NCBI GenBank assembly: GCA_023248635.1
Contig: JAHFED010000007.1
Location: forward strand, 1 to 64,000
Source of the DNA: Myxococcales bacterium
GTDB taxonomy: Bacteria > Myxococcota > UBA727 > VGSZ01
Direction of reading: 5' to 3'
DNA: 64,000 nucleotides
Shown one piece after another: positions 51,291 through 63,394 of the stretch; position 1 is the first letter of the stretch, and each line of letters begins with the position of its first letter. Made by a program: the position numbers and the translations under genes. The notes beneath the pieces are model-generated. The model searched no databases. It was given only the letters and a program-made list of their open reading frames with translations, and had not been told where the DNA came from.

Positions 51291-51579
51291 GCCTAGGCAC
51301 GGCAACCGACGGGCCCCGTGCGAGACGAAAAGATCCGCAGCTCGCAGAGAACGACGTCGTCACGCACGCTTGGCGGCTGCGGCGATCGAGTGCTGGTGCA
51401 AGCGCTCTGACCGCGCGGCGAGAAAACAGCGGCCCGATCCCACCCGACCAGCCAACAGGGGCATGTGCGCTGGCTCGTCGGCCGCGGGTCGCGTCCGACG
51501 CGACACCTCCGTGCCGGGAGGCTCGTTCCTCGCCACCACGGCCCTCCGGTGTCGCACATGCTAAACGGATGGCGCCGAA
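51291..51579. other. Gene-free stretch between hicA and zinc-ribbon gene
   Basis: About 290 bp without a supported gene. Short open frames on both strands lack ribosome sites and have no recognisable protein pattern. No repeat structure was seen. Confidence 0.5.
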
Positions 51580-51837
51580 CTAATTGAGCGCGACGATGGC
51601 GCCGATGCAGACGCCGAACAGCACGAGCGCGCCGACGACCATCAGGGCCGAGTTGCGGGTCATCGTGGCTCGATCCTGGGCAGAAAAATCGGTCTTCGCG
51701 AGCTTGCCGCACTTGGCGCAGGTGAGGCTGGCGAGGGCGGCAAAGATCAGGGCCCCGACGAGGCCGCCGGCCTGCTGCACACCGCTGTTGTGCTGTCGAC
51801 TCACGGCTCCACCACATTTCGGACAGGCGTAGGCCAT
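51580..51837 (-). CDS. Small zinc-ribbon membrane protein
   Basis: An 85-aa protein: CPKCGG near the N terminus and CAKCGK after a hydrophobic segment (GGLVGALIFAALASLT) make a split zinc-ribbon-like pair around a TM helix. A second TM helix lies at the C terminus (ALMVVGALVLFGVCIGAIVAL). A strong Shine-Dalgarno GGAGG lies before ATG 51837. No known function; similar short zinc-ribbon/TM proteins are common as uncharacterised membrane proteins. Confidence 0.75.
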   Translation of the reverse strand: MAYACPKCGGAVSRQHNSGVQQAGGLVGALIFAALASLTCAKCGKLAKTDFSAQDRATMTRNSALMVVGALVLFGVCIGAIVALN

Positions 51838-51891
51838 CGCATCCTCCGGTGCCGCATTGGGCCAGCCAATCTGGCACGAGGGGCAGCTGGA

Positions 51892-53118
51892 TCAGCTCAT
51901 CTGACCCAGCGCGAGACGGCCGCCGACGACGACGGCGCGGGTGAGGTCTTCTCCCCAGCGGTAGACGAGGGCCAGGGGATTGACGGCGTCGATGACCAAG
52001 AGGTCGGCGCGCTTCCCGCGGGCGATGACGCCGCGGTCCTGCAGTCCGAGGGCTTGGGCACCGCCGGTGGTGATGGCCTGCAGGGCTTCTTCGGCGAAGA
52101 GCCCGCTCTGGGTGACGGCGAGGCCGGCGGCGAGGGCCAGATCGCAGGACATCGCGGTGCCCGGGTTGAAGTCGGTGGCGACGGCGACGACGCAGCCGGC
52201 GTCTTTGAGCTTGCGCCCGGGGATGGCCCGCTGTGATTTCAAGAACACCTGCGCGAGGGACAACACCTCGCACACGACCCCTGCGTCGGCCAAGGCTCGG
52301 GCGTCGTCGTCGGTGATGTGCTCGAGGTGTCCGGCTGACAGGGCCGAAATTTCGGCGGCCAGTCGGGCCCCCCCTTGCCAGGACAACTGCTCGGCGTGCA
52401 CGCGGGTCTTGAGCCCCCGATCGCTGGCGGCCCCCAGCAAGCGCCGAGCGTCGTCGACGGAGAAGGCGCCTTGTTCGACGAAGACGTCGCAGGCGGTGGC
52501 CAGGTTTTCGGCGACGACCTGGGGCAAGAGCTCGGCGATGATGCGGGTGGTCCACGACGTCGCCGTCTCCTCTTCGGGGGGGATGGCATGGGCTGCCAGC
52601 AGGGTGGGCTCGATGTGGATGGACTCTTCCTCGCCCTGCAATTGGCGCAGGGCGCGCAGCATCTTGAGCTCGTCGTCGACGGAGAGGCCGTAGCCGCTCT
52701 TGATTTCGACAGTGGTGACTCCGCGCGCCCTCATGCGCCTCAGGCGCGGCCGCACCCCGTCCACAAGCTCGTCGACGGAGGCCGCCCGCACGGCCTTCAT
52801 GGTCGAGCGAATGCCGCCGCCGGCCTGGGCGATCTGGGCATAGGTCTCGCCGCGGGCGCGCCGGGCGAACTCGTCGCAGCGATCGCCCAGAAAGAGGGCG
52901 TGGGTGTGGCAGTCGATGAGCCCGGGCAGCACCGCCCCACCATGGGCGTCGACGACGACGGCGCCGGCGGGACGGGCGCAGGATCCGCGCGCTCCCACAT
53001 GATCGATGCCCCCAGCGGCGCAGACGACGACGGCGTCGTGCACCAGACCAAGCCCGTGGGGACCGGTGCCATCCATGGTCGCCAGCGTGCCAATGTTCTC
53101 AATCACCAGCGGCTGCAT
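51892..53118 (-). CDS. hutI: Imidazolonepropionase
   Basis: A 408-aa amidohydrolase of histidine degradation, hydrolysing 4-imidazolone-5-propionate to N-formimino-L-glutamate in the cytoplasm. Signatures: metal-binding DCHTHALFLGDR, GGGIRSTMKAVRAAS, VTTVEIKSGYGLS, LLAAHAIPPE, HAEQLSW, GHLEHITDDD and catalytic-Asp region VAVATDFNPGTAM. Normal length. The other hut genes are not adjacent. It begins one base after the apbE stop, so the two are probably co-transcribed, though their functions are not obviously linked. Confidence 0.96.
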   Translation of the reverse strand: MQPLVIENIGTLATMDGTGPHGLGLVHDAVVVCAAGGIDHVGARGSCARPAGAVVVDAHGGAVLPGLIDCHTHALFLGDRCDEFARRARGETYAQIAQAGGGIRSTMKAVRAASVDELVDGVRPRLRRMRARGVTTVEIKSGYGLSVDDELKMLRALRQLQGEEESIHIEPTLLAAHAIPPEEETATSWTTRIIAELLPQVVAENLATACDVFVEQGAFSVDDARRLLGAASDRGLKTRVHAEQLSWQGGARLAAEISALSAGHLEHITDDDARALADAGVVCEVLSLAQVFLKSQRAIPGRKLKDAGCVVAVATDFNPGTAMSCDLALAAGLAVTQSGLFAEEALQAITTGGAQALGLQDRGVIARGKRADLLVIDAVNPLALVYRWGEDLTRAVVVGGRLALGQMS

Positions 53119-54201
53119 TCAGGGTCCGTCGGTGGGCGGTCGTTGCTGCAGGGCTTGGGCCTTGGCGAGCTGTTGCAGCCCCTTGCTCAAGACCACGCGG
53201 TTGTCGGCGGTGACGACGACGGCGTTGGCCCCGGGCAGGCGATCGATGAGCTTGAGCCCGTCCTTTTCGCCCAGCACAAACACCGCCCGCGATAGGGCTT
53301 CGGCGAGCAGGGCGTCGTCGTGCAACACGGTCACGCTGCGGCTGCGCGTCGACGGCAGACCGGTGCGGGGATCCAAGATCGAGTGGTAGCGCACGCCCGC
53401 GGCGAAGAAGAAATGCTCGTTGTCGCTGCTGCTCATGACCGCGCCGCCCAAGGCCGCGACCTCGACGGGGAGGGCCAGGAAGGGTCCGGGACCGCGGGGA
53501 TCTTGCACGCCCACCATCCAGGCTCGGCCGCCCCGCTGGCCGCTGACGACGACGTCACCCCCGCTTTGGAGCACGAAGTCGACCACGCCGCGGCCCAAGA
53601 GCACGGCCCGGGCGCGGTCGAAGGCGTAGCCCTTGATGACCCCGTGCAGGTCGATGCGGGCGCCGGGCTTTTTCAAGCGCGCGGTGCGGGCCACGGGGTC
53701 GAGCAAGAGGTCGTCGACGGAGACCAGCTGCCGCGCCCGGTCGACGTCGGCCCGGCGGGGCGGGGCGCGGACCTCGTTGCTCGCGCTGTCGGCGAAGGTC
53801 CAGGCGTCGTCATAAGCGGCGGCGGTGACGTCGAAGGCCCCCTTGCTCAGCTTGGCCACCCGCTGCAGCGCCACCAGCACATCGAAGACCTCGGGATCGA
53901 CGACGACGGCCTCAAGTCCTGCCCGCTCGTGCAGCTGGGCCAGGGTCCCATCGGTGCGCCGGGCATCGAAGAGGGTGAAGACCCGCTGGGCCTCGTCGAG
54001 GGCGGCGTCGGCGTGGGCATCGCCGTCTTTGGGGTTGGCGCTCACCAGTACTTCGATGACGACGTCGTCGACCGTGCGGGACTTGCGCACGAGTCCTGGA
54101 GCGGGGTCCGCCACCACCGGCGCGGGGGGGCCCGAGGCCACAGCGGGCGCTGCAGCGCTGGCCGTCGACATCGTCAGGAGCAACGGCACCAGCAAGCTCA
54201 T
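53119..54201 (-). CDS. apbE: FAD:protein FMN transferase (ApbE family)
   Basis: A 360-aa exported enzyme that covalently attaches FMN from FAD to Thr residues of target proteins such as NqrC/RnfG. It has an N-terminal signal ([16 protein letters not shown]), [75 protein letters not shown], and the metal/FAD-end region [36 protein letters not shown] lies before ATG 54201; GTG 54207 is the alternative. No Rnf or Nqr genes are in the window, so the substrate is elsewhere. Confidence 0.92.
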   Translation of the reverse strand: MSLLVPLLLTMSTASAAAPAVASGPPAPVVADPAPGLVRKSRTVDDVVIEVLVSANPKDGDAHADAALDEAQRVFTLFDARRTDGTLAQLHERAGLEAVVVDPEVFDVLVALQRVAKLSKGAFDVTAAAYDDAWTFADSASNEVRAPPRRADVDRARQLVSVDDLLLDPVARTARLKKPGARIDLHGVIKGYAFDRARAVLLGRGVVDFVLQSGGDVVVSGQRGGRAWMVGVQDPRGPGPFLALPVEVAALGGAVMSSSDNEHFFFAAGVRYHSILDPRTGLPSTRSRSVTVLHDDALLAEALSRAVFVLGEKDGLKLIDRLPGANAVVVTADNRVVLSKGLQQLAKAQALQQRPPTDGP

Positions 54202-54275
54202 GGGCACCCTCTATCACGACGGCATCTGCAGGCTGTCGGGCGGTGCTCCCGACGCCCCCAGGTCGGCAACCGTCT

Positions 54276-54426
54276 TAACAGGGTGCGGAAAAACTCCGTT
54301 TTTCGCACCCTGCTGTACTTCCGGAGGGTCTGTCCCAGACCCTCCCTCGTCGAGGCGAAGCCTCGACGAGCCTCCCTCCCAAGGACGCGTCTGCCTCAAA
54401 ACTTCGTTTTTCAGCAGCCTGCTAAA
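54276..54426 (-). repeat. Multi-hairpin dispersed repeat, copy 2 (complete), MITE-like
   Basis: Bases 54279-54411 match 1-133 in inverted orientation with one mismatch. The complete element is bounded by imperfect terminal inverted repeats: TTAACAGGGTGCGGAAAAAC at the left and, read inward from the right, TTTAGCAGGCTGCTGAAAAA. It carries the same three internal hairpins. It lies between the divergent apbE and prkA genes, upstream of prkA. Confidence 0.85.
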
Positions 54427-54486
54427 CCAGCCGCTGTTCCGTCGCTGCCACGCCGACCCGCCGGGAGCCGCGCAGAGCGCGTCGAC

Positions 54487-54516
54487 TTGCCGCCCATCCC
54501 GCCAGTGACCTACACC
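54487..54516 (+). promoter_or_regulatory. Candidate prkA promoter
   Basis: TTGCCG at 54487-54492 and TACACC at 54511-54516 with an 18-bp spacer, 28 bp before the prkA start. The -35 is identical to the hicAB one. Weak -10; position supports it. Confidence 0.3.
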
Positions 54517-54543
54517 TCAGGCGTCTCCGACCGGAAGGAAACG

Positions 54544-56603
<2,060 letters not shown>

Positions 56604-56607
<4 letters not shown>

Positions 56608-57617
56608 AGAGCCGCAGCACAGCGTCGCTCCTCTGTGACTGCTCGCTACTGGGTCAGCAAGCAGCGACCCGGCGCGACCAGAGACTCGCAGTCGTCGTCG
56701 TTGGGCTGCTGGCGGCCGCGCCCAGCATCGCTGGCTACGACGGCGCCTTCTGGCACCAGTGGAGCGATGGCAAGGCCGAGGTCGACACCTACAAGCTCAC
56801 CCAGGAGCGCTACGGCGAGCCCCGCGAGGGCGTCGTCGTCGCCATCGTGGTCACCGAGCCCTGGTCGGCCAGCAAGCTGGTGAAAGACGACGGCGCCGTC
56901 GGCCGCGACCGCTTGCCGGTGCTGAAGCTCCACACACTGAAATCATTTCAGACCGGTATCTATGATTATCACTTATCTACCACGGCTTTCATCAACCTAG
57001 AGCCTCTCCAAAACCTGGCGCCTGGTGGTGCTGCTAAACTTTCATTTTCAGCTCAAGAGTGGTGCGGTCAAGTATACCATGAGATCACTGATGATGGCCA
57101 CGGATCTTCAGAGGTGATACGCTCCTACTTTCCGGGCGAGTCGGTGATGCGTCCCCTGACACGCGAGGAGGAACCGGTGCTCGTCGAGGACGCGCTGCTG
57201 CTCTGGGCCCGCGGGCTGGCCGGTCCAGCACTGCCTCTGACGACGTCGACGGTGCGCTTTCAGTCATCGCTCGAGCGCGCCCGCCTGTTGCACCAACCGG
57301 TGGAGCGCGGGGCGGCGACGGTTACTCACGTGGTGGGCAACGCCCTGCCCGGTCACCCCACTGGCTGGGATTCGATCGACATCGCCGCCGGCCACTTCGA
57401 GCGCACCGATCGCTATCGTGTCGTCGTCGGCGACCGCACCATCGACGTCGTTGTCGAGCAGGGCGGAGCGCGCCGGGTGCTGAAGGTTGACAGTGCGGCC
57501 TCTTCTCTCGAGCTGGTGAAGAGCGAACGCCTCGCCTACTGGCAGATGAACCACCAGGCCGACGTCGGCGCCCGCGCGGTGCTGGGTCTGTCCCCCACTC
57601 CCTTGACCCAGGATTGA
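56604..57617 (+). CDS. Exported protein of the 'septum formation inhibitor Maf'-annotated family
   Basis: A 337-aa protein with an N-terminal hydrophobic segment ([17 protein letters not shown]). It matches by pattern an exported family often mis-annotated as 'septum formation inhibitor Maf': [55 protein letters not shown] and [16 protein letters not shown]. It does not show the true Maf nucleotide pyrophosphatase motifs. The function is unknown. The central conserved part (56935-57120) is markedly A/T-richer than the rest. It is translationally coupled to prkA (ATGA) and followed by the phosphatase gene with a 2-bp gap. Confidence 0.72.
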
Positions 57618-57619
57618 CC

Positions 57620-58843
57620 ATGCACGTCGACAGCGCCGCCCTCAGCGACGTGGGGCTCCAACGGACCCACAACGAGGATTGTTGCGTCGCCGACGACGCC
57701 CACGGCATCTACGTCGTCTGCGACGGCATGGGGGGAGCGGAGGCCGGCGAGATCGCCAGCGCCATGGCCCTCGACAGCGTCACGCAGTTCTTTCGCCGCC
57801 GGGTGGCCGAGCTGCGCGGCGGCGACGTCCAGAGCCCAGCGTTTCGCCAGCGCCTGGCCCGTCTCGCCGACTCCGCCATCCAGGAGGCCTGCCAGCACGT
57901 GTACCAAGCCGCCTCCGACGGCGTCAGCGGCAAGCCGGGCATGGGCACCACCCTCACCTTGTTGGTGCTGCTCGACCGCGTGGCCATCACGGGTCACGTC
58001 GGCGACACGCGCATGTACCTCAAACGCGATGAAAAGTTGTATCCTTTAACCCGCGACCACAGCTTCGTTAATGAGATGGTTTCTCGCGGCGCGCTGAGCG
58101 CGGAAGAAGCCCTGCACCACCCCATGGCCAATGTGCTGACCCGCGCGGTGGGTCCCCAGGCCAACGTCGCCGCCGACACCAACGTCCTCGACATCTACGA
58201 AGACGACCTCTTTTTCCTTTGTTCCGACGGCGTCTCGAAGGGGGTCGACGAGCCGGGCATGTTGACTGCCCTCGGGGCACCCACGCTGAAGGCGGCCTGC
58301 CAGGTCATCGTCGACGCCGCCAACGCCGCCGGCGGCGACGACAACGCCACGGTGGTCATGGCCCGGGTGCGGGAGTCCACGGGGATGCACCACCCCTACC
58401 GCGAGGCCGTCGAGGAAAAGATCCGCACCCTGGCCTCGCTGCCGGTCTTTGCCGGCCTCGATCCCAGCGAGCTGGCCGCCGTCGTCAGCGTCGCCGGCCA
58501 ACGCAGCGTCGCCAAAGACGAGGTGATCAGCCGCGCGGGCCTCAAGAGCGAGCAGTTCTACGTGCTGGTGCGCGGCCGGGCCTCGCTGCGCCTGATGGGA
58601 GCCGAGGTGCTCGACATCAACGTCGGCAAGGTCTTTGGCGACGTCGAGATGTTCGTCGGCAAGCCCGCGCTGATGGAGGCCGTCGCCGTCGAGTCCAGTG
58701 AGGTGTTGACCTTTGCGCGGGCGCACCTCGAAGACCTGTTCCTGCGCGATGCCCCCCTGGGGGTCAAGCTGTTGTGGCGCTTCACGACGGCGCTGTCGAC
58801 CAAAGTCGATGAGGTGCTCCGCCGCGGTACCCTCACGGAGTAG
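57620..58843 (+). CDS. PP2C-type phosphatase fused to a cyclic-nucleotide-binding-like domain
   Basis: A 407-aa protein. The PP2C domain (1-255) has all main metal and catalytic motifs: [65 protein letters not shown]. The C-terminal domain (about 270-400) has a cNMP-binding fold: [28 protein letters not shown], and phosphate-cassette region [21 protein letters not shown]. The canonical Arg of that cassette (in RSA) is not seen, so it may sense another ligand or act structurally. It lies between kinase prkA and yeaH and is a candidate antagonist of PrkA-dependent phosphorylation. The start at 57620 has no strong ribosome site and is coupled by proximity. Confidence 0.92.
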   Translation: MHVDSAALSDVGLQRTHNEDCCVADDAHGIYVVCDGMGGAEAGEIASAMALDSVTQFFRRRVAELRGGDVQSPAFRQRLARLADSAIQEACQHVYQAASDGVSGKPGMGTTLTLLVLLDRVAITGHVGDTRMYLKRDEKLYPLTRDHSFVNEMVSRGALSAEEALHHPMANVLTRAVGPQANVAADTNVLDIYEDDLFFLCSDGVSKGVDEPGMLTALGAPTLKAACQVIVDAANAAGGDDNATVVMARVRESTGMHHPYREAVEEKIRTLASLPVFAGLDPSELAAVVSVAGQRSVAKDEVISRAGLKSEQFYVLVRGRASLRLMGAEVLDINVGKVFGDVEMFVGKPALMEAVAVESSEVLTFARAHLEDLFLRDAPLGVKLLWRFTTALSTKVDEVLRRGTLTE

Positions 58844-58883
58844 TCGTCGTCGTCCGTCCCTTCTGCTTCCGCTGGGAGCCCGC

Positions 58884-59990
58884 ATGAGCCTTCGCATCCA
58901 GAACGATCACGCGCGCTTCAAAGACATCGTGCGCGGCAAGATCAAGAGCAACCTCAAGCAATATATCAAGAAGGGTGAGCTGATCGGCAAGCAGGGCAAG
59001 GACAAGATCACCATCCCCGTGCCGCGCATCGACCTGCCGCACTTCCGCTTCGGCGACAAATCCCAGGGCGGCGTCGGGCAGGGTGAAGGCCAACCCGGTG
59101 ACAGCGTCGACGGCGAAGAAGGCGAAGGATCGGGTGCTGGCAAGGCCGGCCAAGAGGGGGGCGAGCACGGCCTCGAGGTCGACATCACCCTCGACGAATT
59201 GGCCGACATGCTCGGCGAAGAGCTGGAGTTGCCCCGCATCGAGCCCAAGGGCACCGACCTGGTCACCCAGCGCATCAAGTACACAGGCGTCAACACCGTC
59301 GGGCCTGAATCACTCAAGCATTTCAAGCGCACCTACAAGCAGGCGTTGCGGCGCCAGATTGCCATCGGGAGCTACGATCCCAAGAACCCCATCATCGTGC
59401 CGGTGCGCGAAGACCGCCGCTACCGCACCTGGCGCATCGAACAGAAACCCCAGGCCAACGCCGTCATCGTCTATATGATGGATGTCTCTGGATCGATGGG
59501 TGAAGAGCAAAAAGAAATCGTGCGCATCGAGAGCTTCTGGCTCGACGCCTGGCTGCGGCGCAACTACGACGGCGTCGCCAGCCGCTACATCATCCACGAT
59601 GCTGTGGCCAAGGAGGTCGACAAGGAGACCTTCTTCCACACCCGTGAGTCGGGCGGCACCATGATCAGCTCCGCCTATCGTTTGTGCGCCGATATTATTG
59701 ACAATGATTATCCGGTAGATTCGTGGAATATATATCCATTTCACTTCTCGGACGGTGACAATTGGTCCATCGACGACACGCGGACTTGCATTGGTCTCTT
59801 GCGCGAGCGCATTTTGCCGACGGCGAATCAGTTTTCTTATGGGCAGGTTGAGTCGCCTTATGGTTCAGGTCAGTTTATCAAGGACTTGAGTGAGAACCTT
59901 GGCAAGCATGAAAAGGTGGTTCTCTCTGAGATCAAAGACAAAGAGAGCATCTACGGCAGCATCAAGGACTTTCTCGGGAGCGGCCGTTGA
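58884..59990 (+). CDS. yeaH: YeaH/DUF444 VWA-domain protein
   Basis: A 368-aa protein of the DUF444 family. It has the basic N-terminal region ([24 protein letters not shown]), a Gly/Glu-rich acidic linker (about 60-100), then the von Willebrand A-like domain with MIDAS-like [12 protein letters not shown] and the conserved [23 protein letters not shown] and [17 protein letters not shown]. YeaH partners PrkA/YeaG and is needed for its stress function in enterobacteria. The ATG at 58884 is preceded by GGGAG. Several 3' segments are locally A/T-rich (59690-59900). Confidence 0.95.
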   Translation: MSLRIQNDHARFKDIVRGKIKSNLKQYIKKGELIGKQGKDKITIPVPRIDLPHFRFGDKSQGGVGQGEGQPGDSVDGEEGEGSGAGKAGQEGGEHGLEVDITLDELADMLGEELELPRIEPKGTDLVTQRIKYTGVNTVGPESLKHFKRTYKQALRRQIAIGSYDPKNPIIVPVREDRRYRTWRIEQKPQANAVIVYMMDVSGSMGEEQKEIVRIESFWLDAWLRRNYDGVASRYIIHDAVAKEVDKETFFHTRESGGTMISSAYRLCADIIDNDYPVDSWNIYPFHFSDGDNWSIDDTRTCIGLLRERILPTANQFSYGQVESPYGSGQFIKDLSENLGKHEKVVLSEIKDKESIYGSIKDFLGSGR

Positions 59991-60093
59991 AATTCTTTCC
60001 CGCGCTGCACGCGGCTGAACGCGCTTCGCGCCTGCTCCCTCTCCGCGCGGCGCGCGGTTTCACAGCCGCGCGCCGCGCACAAGGAATTCTGAA

Positions 60094-61590
60094 ATGCCAA
60101 AGCGATTGCCCCCTCAATACGCCGACATGCAAGCCCAAATCGAAGAGCACGCGCGCACCGCGGGCCTCGATATGTTCGAATGCCACTACGAAATGCTCGA
60201 CTACGACGAAATCAACATGGTTGCGTCGTACATGGGCTTTCCCGTGCGCTATCCCCATTGGAAGTGGGGCATGGAATATGAGCGCATGTCGAAGTCCTAT
60301 GAGTACGGACTTCACAAGATCTATGAAATGGTGATTAACAACGATCCCTGTTACGCCTACCTGCTTGAATCCAACGCCATGACCGACCAGAAATTGGTCA
60401 TGTGTCACGTCAGCGGTCACAACGACTTCTTCAAGAATAATTTCTGCTTCCAGCACACCAACCGCAAGATGATCGACGAGATGGCGAACCACGCCACCCG
60501 CATCCGGCGCTACATCGATTGGTACGGCGTCGAAGTCGTCGAGTCCTTCGTCGACAAGTGCTTGAGCATCGACAACCTCATCGACATCGAAGCGCCCTAC
60601 ATCATGCGCAAGCGCAAAGAGGGCGCCGAAGCCCCGATGCAGCCGTCGGACAAGAAGCGCGAGTTGGGACTGTTGCCCAACACCAAAGAGTATATGGAGC
60701 GCTACATCAATCCCGACGAGTTTGTCGCAGCGCAGAAGAAGAAATTCGACGACGAACAGAAGAAGCAGAAGAAGTTTCCACCGGAGCCTGAGCGCGATGT
60801 CATGCAGTTCTTGATGGAGCATGCTCCGCTCGAACGTTGGCAAGTCGACGTCATGGACATGCTGCGCGGCGAAGCCTATTATTTTGCACCCCAAGGCATG
60901 ACCAAGATCATGAACGAGGGCTGGGCTTCCTATTGGCACAGCCGCTTGATGACCGAGAAGGTCATGGACAGCTCGGAGGTCATCGACTTCGCCGACAAGA
61001 ACGCTGGCGTGATGTCGACGTCGAGGACGCAGCTCAATCCCTATGCGCTGGGTCTCGCGCTCTACCGCGACATCGAAGATCGCTGGAACCGCGGCCGCTT
61101 CGGCAAGGAGTGGCACGAGTGCGACGACATGGCCGAACGGCGACGCTGGGACAAAGCCACCGGCATCGGGCGCGAGAAGATCTTCCAGGTGCGACAGATC
61201 TATTCAGACGTCACCTTCATCGACGAATTCTTCACCATTGATTTTTGCCGCGAGCACGGCTTCTTTGCCTATGAGTACGACCGCAAGAAGAAGAGCTTCG
61301 TCATCGACAGCCGCGAGTTCCAGGCGGTAAAGCAGAAGATTTTGCAGTCGCTGACGAACTTCGGGCAGCCCGTGATCAAGGTGACCGACGGCAATTTCGA
61401 AAACCGCGCCGAGCTGCTGCTCGAGCACAACCACGAAGGCGTCGACCTTGACGGCACCTACACGCACGACACCCTGCGAAACATCCAGGCCATCTGGACC
61501 CGGCCCGTGCACCTGCTGACCGCCATCGAGCAGCGCAAGGTGCTGCTGACCTTTGATGGCCGCAGTTTTTCGGAGAAAACGATCTCTTAG
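60094..61590 (+). CDS. spoVR: SpoVR family protein
   Basis: A 498-aa protein. The SpoVR core is evident: MFECHYEMLDYDEINMVASYMGFP, HWKWGMEYERM, MCHVSGHNDFFKNNFCF, EPERDVMQFLMEHAPLERWQ and MNEGWASYWHSRLMTEKV. In Bacillus SpoVR affects spore cortex formation; in proteobacteria (YcgB) it clusters with prkA/yeaH. The catalytic role is unknown; recent work suggests peptidoglycan-related regulation. AAGGA lies upstream of ATG 60094, 104 bp after yeaH; that gap holds short GCGC hairpins. The 3' end overlaps the convergent flippase-like gene by 4 bp. Confidence 0.95.
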   Translation: MPKRLPPQYADMQAQIEEHARTAGLDMFECHYEMLDYDEINMVASYMGFPVRYPHWKWGMEYERMSKSYEYGLHKIYEMVINNDPCYAYLLESNAMTDQKLVMCHVSGHNDFFKNNFCFQHTNRKMIDEMANHATRIRRYIDWYGVEVVESFVDKCLSIDNLIDIEAPYIMRKRKEGAEAPMQPSDKKRELGLLPNTKEYMERYINPDEFVAAQKKKFDDEQKKQKKFPPEPERDVMQFLMEHAPLERWQVDVMDMLRGEAYYFAPQGMTKIMNEGWASYWHSRLMTEKVMDSSEVIDFADKNAGVMSTSRTQLNPYALGLALYRDIEDRWNRGRFGKEWHECDDMAERRRWDKATGIGREKIFQVRQIYSDVTFIDEFFTIDFCREHGFFAYEYDRKKKSFVIDSREFQAVKQKILQSLTNFGQPVIKVTDGNFENRAELLLEHNHEGVDLDGTYTHDTLRNIQAIWTRPVHLLTAIEQRKVLLTFDGRSFSEKTIS

Positions 61591-62666
61591 ACCACGGTCT
61601 CAACTGATCTATTCTTAACCTGTTTTAAAGGCGGCGACTCTGCCATCCCCGACGGCCGCAGCGAGATGCCGCCGACGACGGCGAAGAGGGCGGCCCACAA
61701 GAGAATGGCCACGCTCGAGAGGGCGTGCAGCAGGACGGCGCTGGCCACCGCGGGGGCCACCGCCACGCCGCTCAAGGTCAGTCCCAGGCGTGCAAAAGCG
61801 TGGAAGTTGCCGACATTGCCCGGCGGTGCGGGGATCATCACGCCGATGACCAAGAAGCAGAGGCAGAAGAAGCCCGCGAGCAGGCTGGCGTCGGGGTCGA
61901 CGCCCCAGACGACGACGCCCGTGGAGAGGCCGTTGAGGCCCCAGTACACGACCGAGATCCCGACGAAGGCTGTGACGTCTCGGGGACCGCGGAAACAGGC
62001 CAGTCCGTCGAGGAATCCACCAATGAGCGCGACCAGACGATCGGCCAACTTCGCGCTGACGAGCCCGGCCACGCGCTGCACCAATCCAAGCGCCGCGCTG
62101 CGAAAGCGGAAGGCGACAACGAAGAAGACGACGGCGCCGCCGAAGACGGCCAGGGCTGTGAGTCCTCCCGCGCGCACAAAGGGCGGCAGGTCGTGGGGGG
62201 CCAAGAGCAGGAGGCAGCCGAAGAGGGCCGTGGTCACCAGTCCGTCGATGACGCGCTCGAGGGCCGAGGCTGCCAGGCCAGCCGACGCCGACATGATGTT
62301 GAGGCGCGCACACAGGTTGGGGCGCACCAGCTCGCCCAGGCGAAAGGGAAAAAAGAAGACGGCGGCGAAGGCGAAGGCGTTGATGGCGAGGGCTTCGCGC
62401 CAACCGGGGGCCGCGCCGGTCAACCCGCGCACCTGCAGCCGCCAGCGTTCGGTGCGCACCAAGATCTGCACGATCATCAGCACGGCGAAGAGAGCGTAGG
62501 TCGACCCCGGCACCGCCAGAATCAAGCGTTTGACGTCGTCGAAGGAGACGTCTTTTTGGTTGGCGCCCCCCTGCACGCCGGAAAAGGCGAGCCAGAGGCA
62601 GACGACGCCGATGACGATGCTGACGAGCAGCTGCAGCGCGCGCCGCGCGTTCAACGAGAGGCTCAC
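61587..62666 (-). CDS. Polytopic membrane protein, LPG synthase TM / flippase-like
   Basis: A 359-aa integral membrane protein with about eight TM helices and the pattern of the 'lysylphosphatidylglycerol synthase transmembrane region' (UPF0104) family: RTERWRLQVRGL, FFFPFRLGELVRPNLCARL, ALERVIDGLVTTALFG, and PAPPGNVGNFHAFARLGLTL. Members act as lipid or polyprenyl-glycan flippases. The long open frame upstream is out of phase with a better gene; the GTG at 62666 overlaps the stop of the phosphatase gene (GTGA). It likely works in cell-envelope glycan export with its neighbours. Confidence 0.87.
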   Translation of the reverse strand: MSLSLNARRALQLLVSIVIGVVCLWLAFSGVQGGANQKDVSFDDVKRLILAVPGSTYALFAVLMIVQILVRTERWRLQVRGLTGAAPGWREALAINAFAFAAVFFFPFRLGELVRPNLCARLNIMSASAGLAASALERVIDGLVTTALFGCLLLLAPHDLPPFVRAGGLTALAVFGGAVVFFVVAFRFRSAALGLVQRVAGLVSAKLADRLVALIGGFLDGLACFRGPRDVTAFVGISVVYWGLNGLSTGVVVWGVDPDASLLAGFFCLCFLVIGVMIPAPPGNVGNFHAFARLGLTLSGVAVAPAVASAVLLHALSSVAILLWAALFAVVGGISLRPSGMAESPPLKQVKNRSVETVV

Positions 62667-63394
62667 GGAAACACCTTGGAGGCCGGTTCGTCGTCGAGGA
62701 TGGCGCGGGGACTGCCCACGGTCAGCCGCTCGAAGGCCGCGGGCGTGAGGAGCTTCAGCGCCGCCTTGCGCCCGGCGACAATGCACTCGTCGACGTCGCT
62801 GCCGCGGTGGCAGTCGCCGGCGAGCACCGCGACCCGACCGCGCTTGAGCAAGCGTTCGGCTGCCTTTTGTTGTTGGCGGTTGTAGGCGCCGGCCAGCGAG
62901 CCGAGATTGACCTGCACCAGGTGCCCAGCGTCGATCAAGCGGTCGACGAGGTCGTCGTCGTCGCAGGCGTAGGGGAAGCGCTCGAGGTGGGCGAGCAAGA
63001 TCTTGAAGCCCTTGCGGCGAATGCGGTGCAGCAGCCCGAGCAAATCCGGTGGCGCGCCGAGGTAGGGGCACTCGACCAAGAGCCAGCGGCTCTCGCCATA
63101 GGGAACCACGCGATCGACGAAGCTGTCGTCGCCGAAGACGCGGTCGTCGATGTAGTGCTCCGCTCCCTGCACCACTTCGAGGCCCACCTGATCGGCGACG
63201 GCGTGGGCGCGGCTGAGGTTTTCGACGACGACGCTGCGATCGTTGACCCAGCCGCGGTCGGGGCGGATGTGCGAGGTGCAGGCCAAGGTGGTGACGCCGG
63301 CGTCTTTCAGGGCCTGGGCCAGCTCGAGGGCCTCGCGCCAATCGCGGGGGCCGTCGTCGACGCCGTAGACCAGGTGGCCGTGCAGATCGATCAT
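62663..63394 (-). CDS. CpsB/CapC-type (PHP-fold) tyrosine-protein phosphatase
   Basis: A 243-aa metal-dependent phosphatase of the PHP family that dephosphorylates bacterial tyrosine kinases of exopolysaccharide synthesis. Motifs: MIDLHGHLVYGVDDGPRDW (metal ligands HGH and D), TTLACTSHIRPD, GAEHYID, ILLAHLERFPYA and AGDCHRGSD near the C-terminal ligand site. Length is normal. It is coupled by ATGA/GTGA overlaps to genes on both sides, indicating a polysaccharide-related operon. No tyrosine kinase is in the window. Confidence 0.9.
   Translation of the reverse strand: MIDLHGHLVYGVDDGPRDWREALELAQALKDAGVTTLACTSHIRPDRGWVNDRSVVVENLSRAHAVADQVGLEVVQGAEHYIDDRVFGDDSFVDRVVPYGESRWLLVECPYLGAPPDLLGLLHRIRRKGFKILLAHLERFPYACDDDDLVDRLIDAGHLVQVNLGSLAGAYNRQQQKAAERLLKRGRVAVLAGDCHRGSDVDECIVAGRKAALKLLTPAAFERLTVGSPRAILDDEPASKVFP

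Noticed and set aside
51278-51583. 101-aa plus-strand ORF in the hicA-zinc-ribbon gap
   Set aside because: No ribosome site and an Arg/Pro/Ala-rich composition without protein pattern.
53320-54543. Upstream extension of the prkA frame to 53320
   Set aside because: It runs antisense through apbE and across the hairpin repeat; the Shine-Dalgarno and family start point to 54544.
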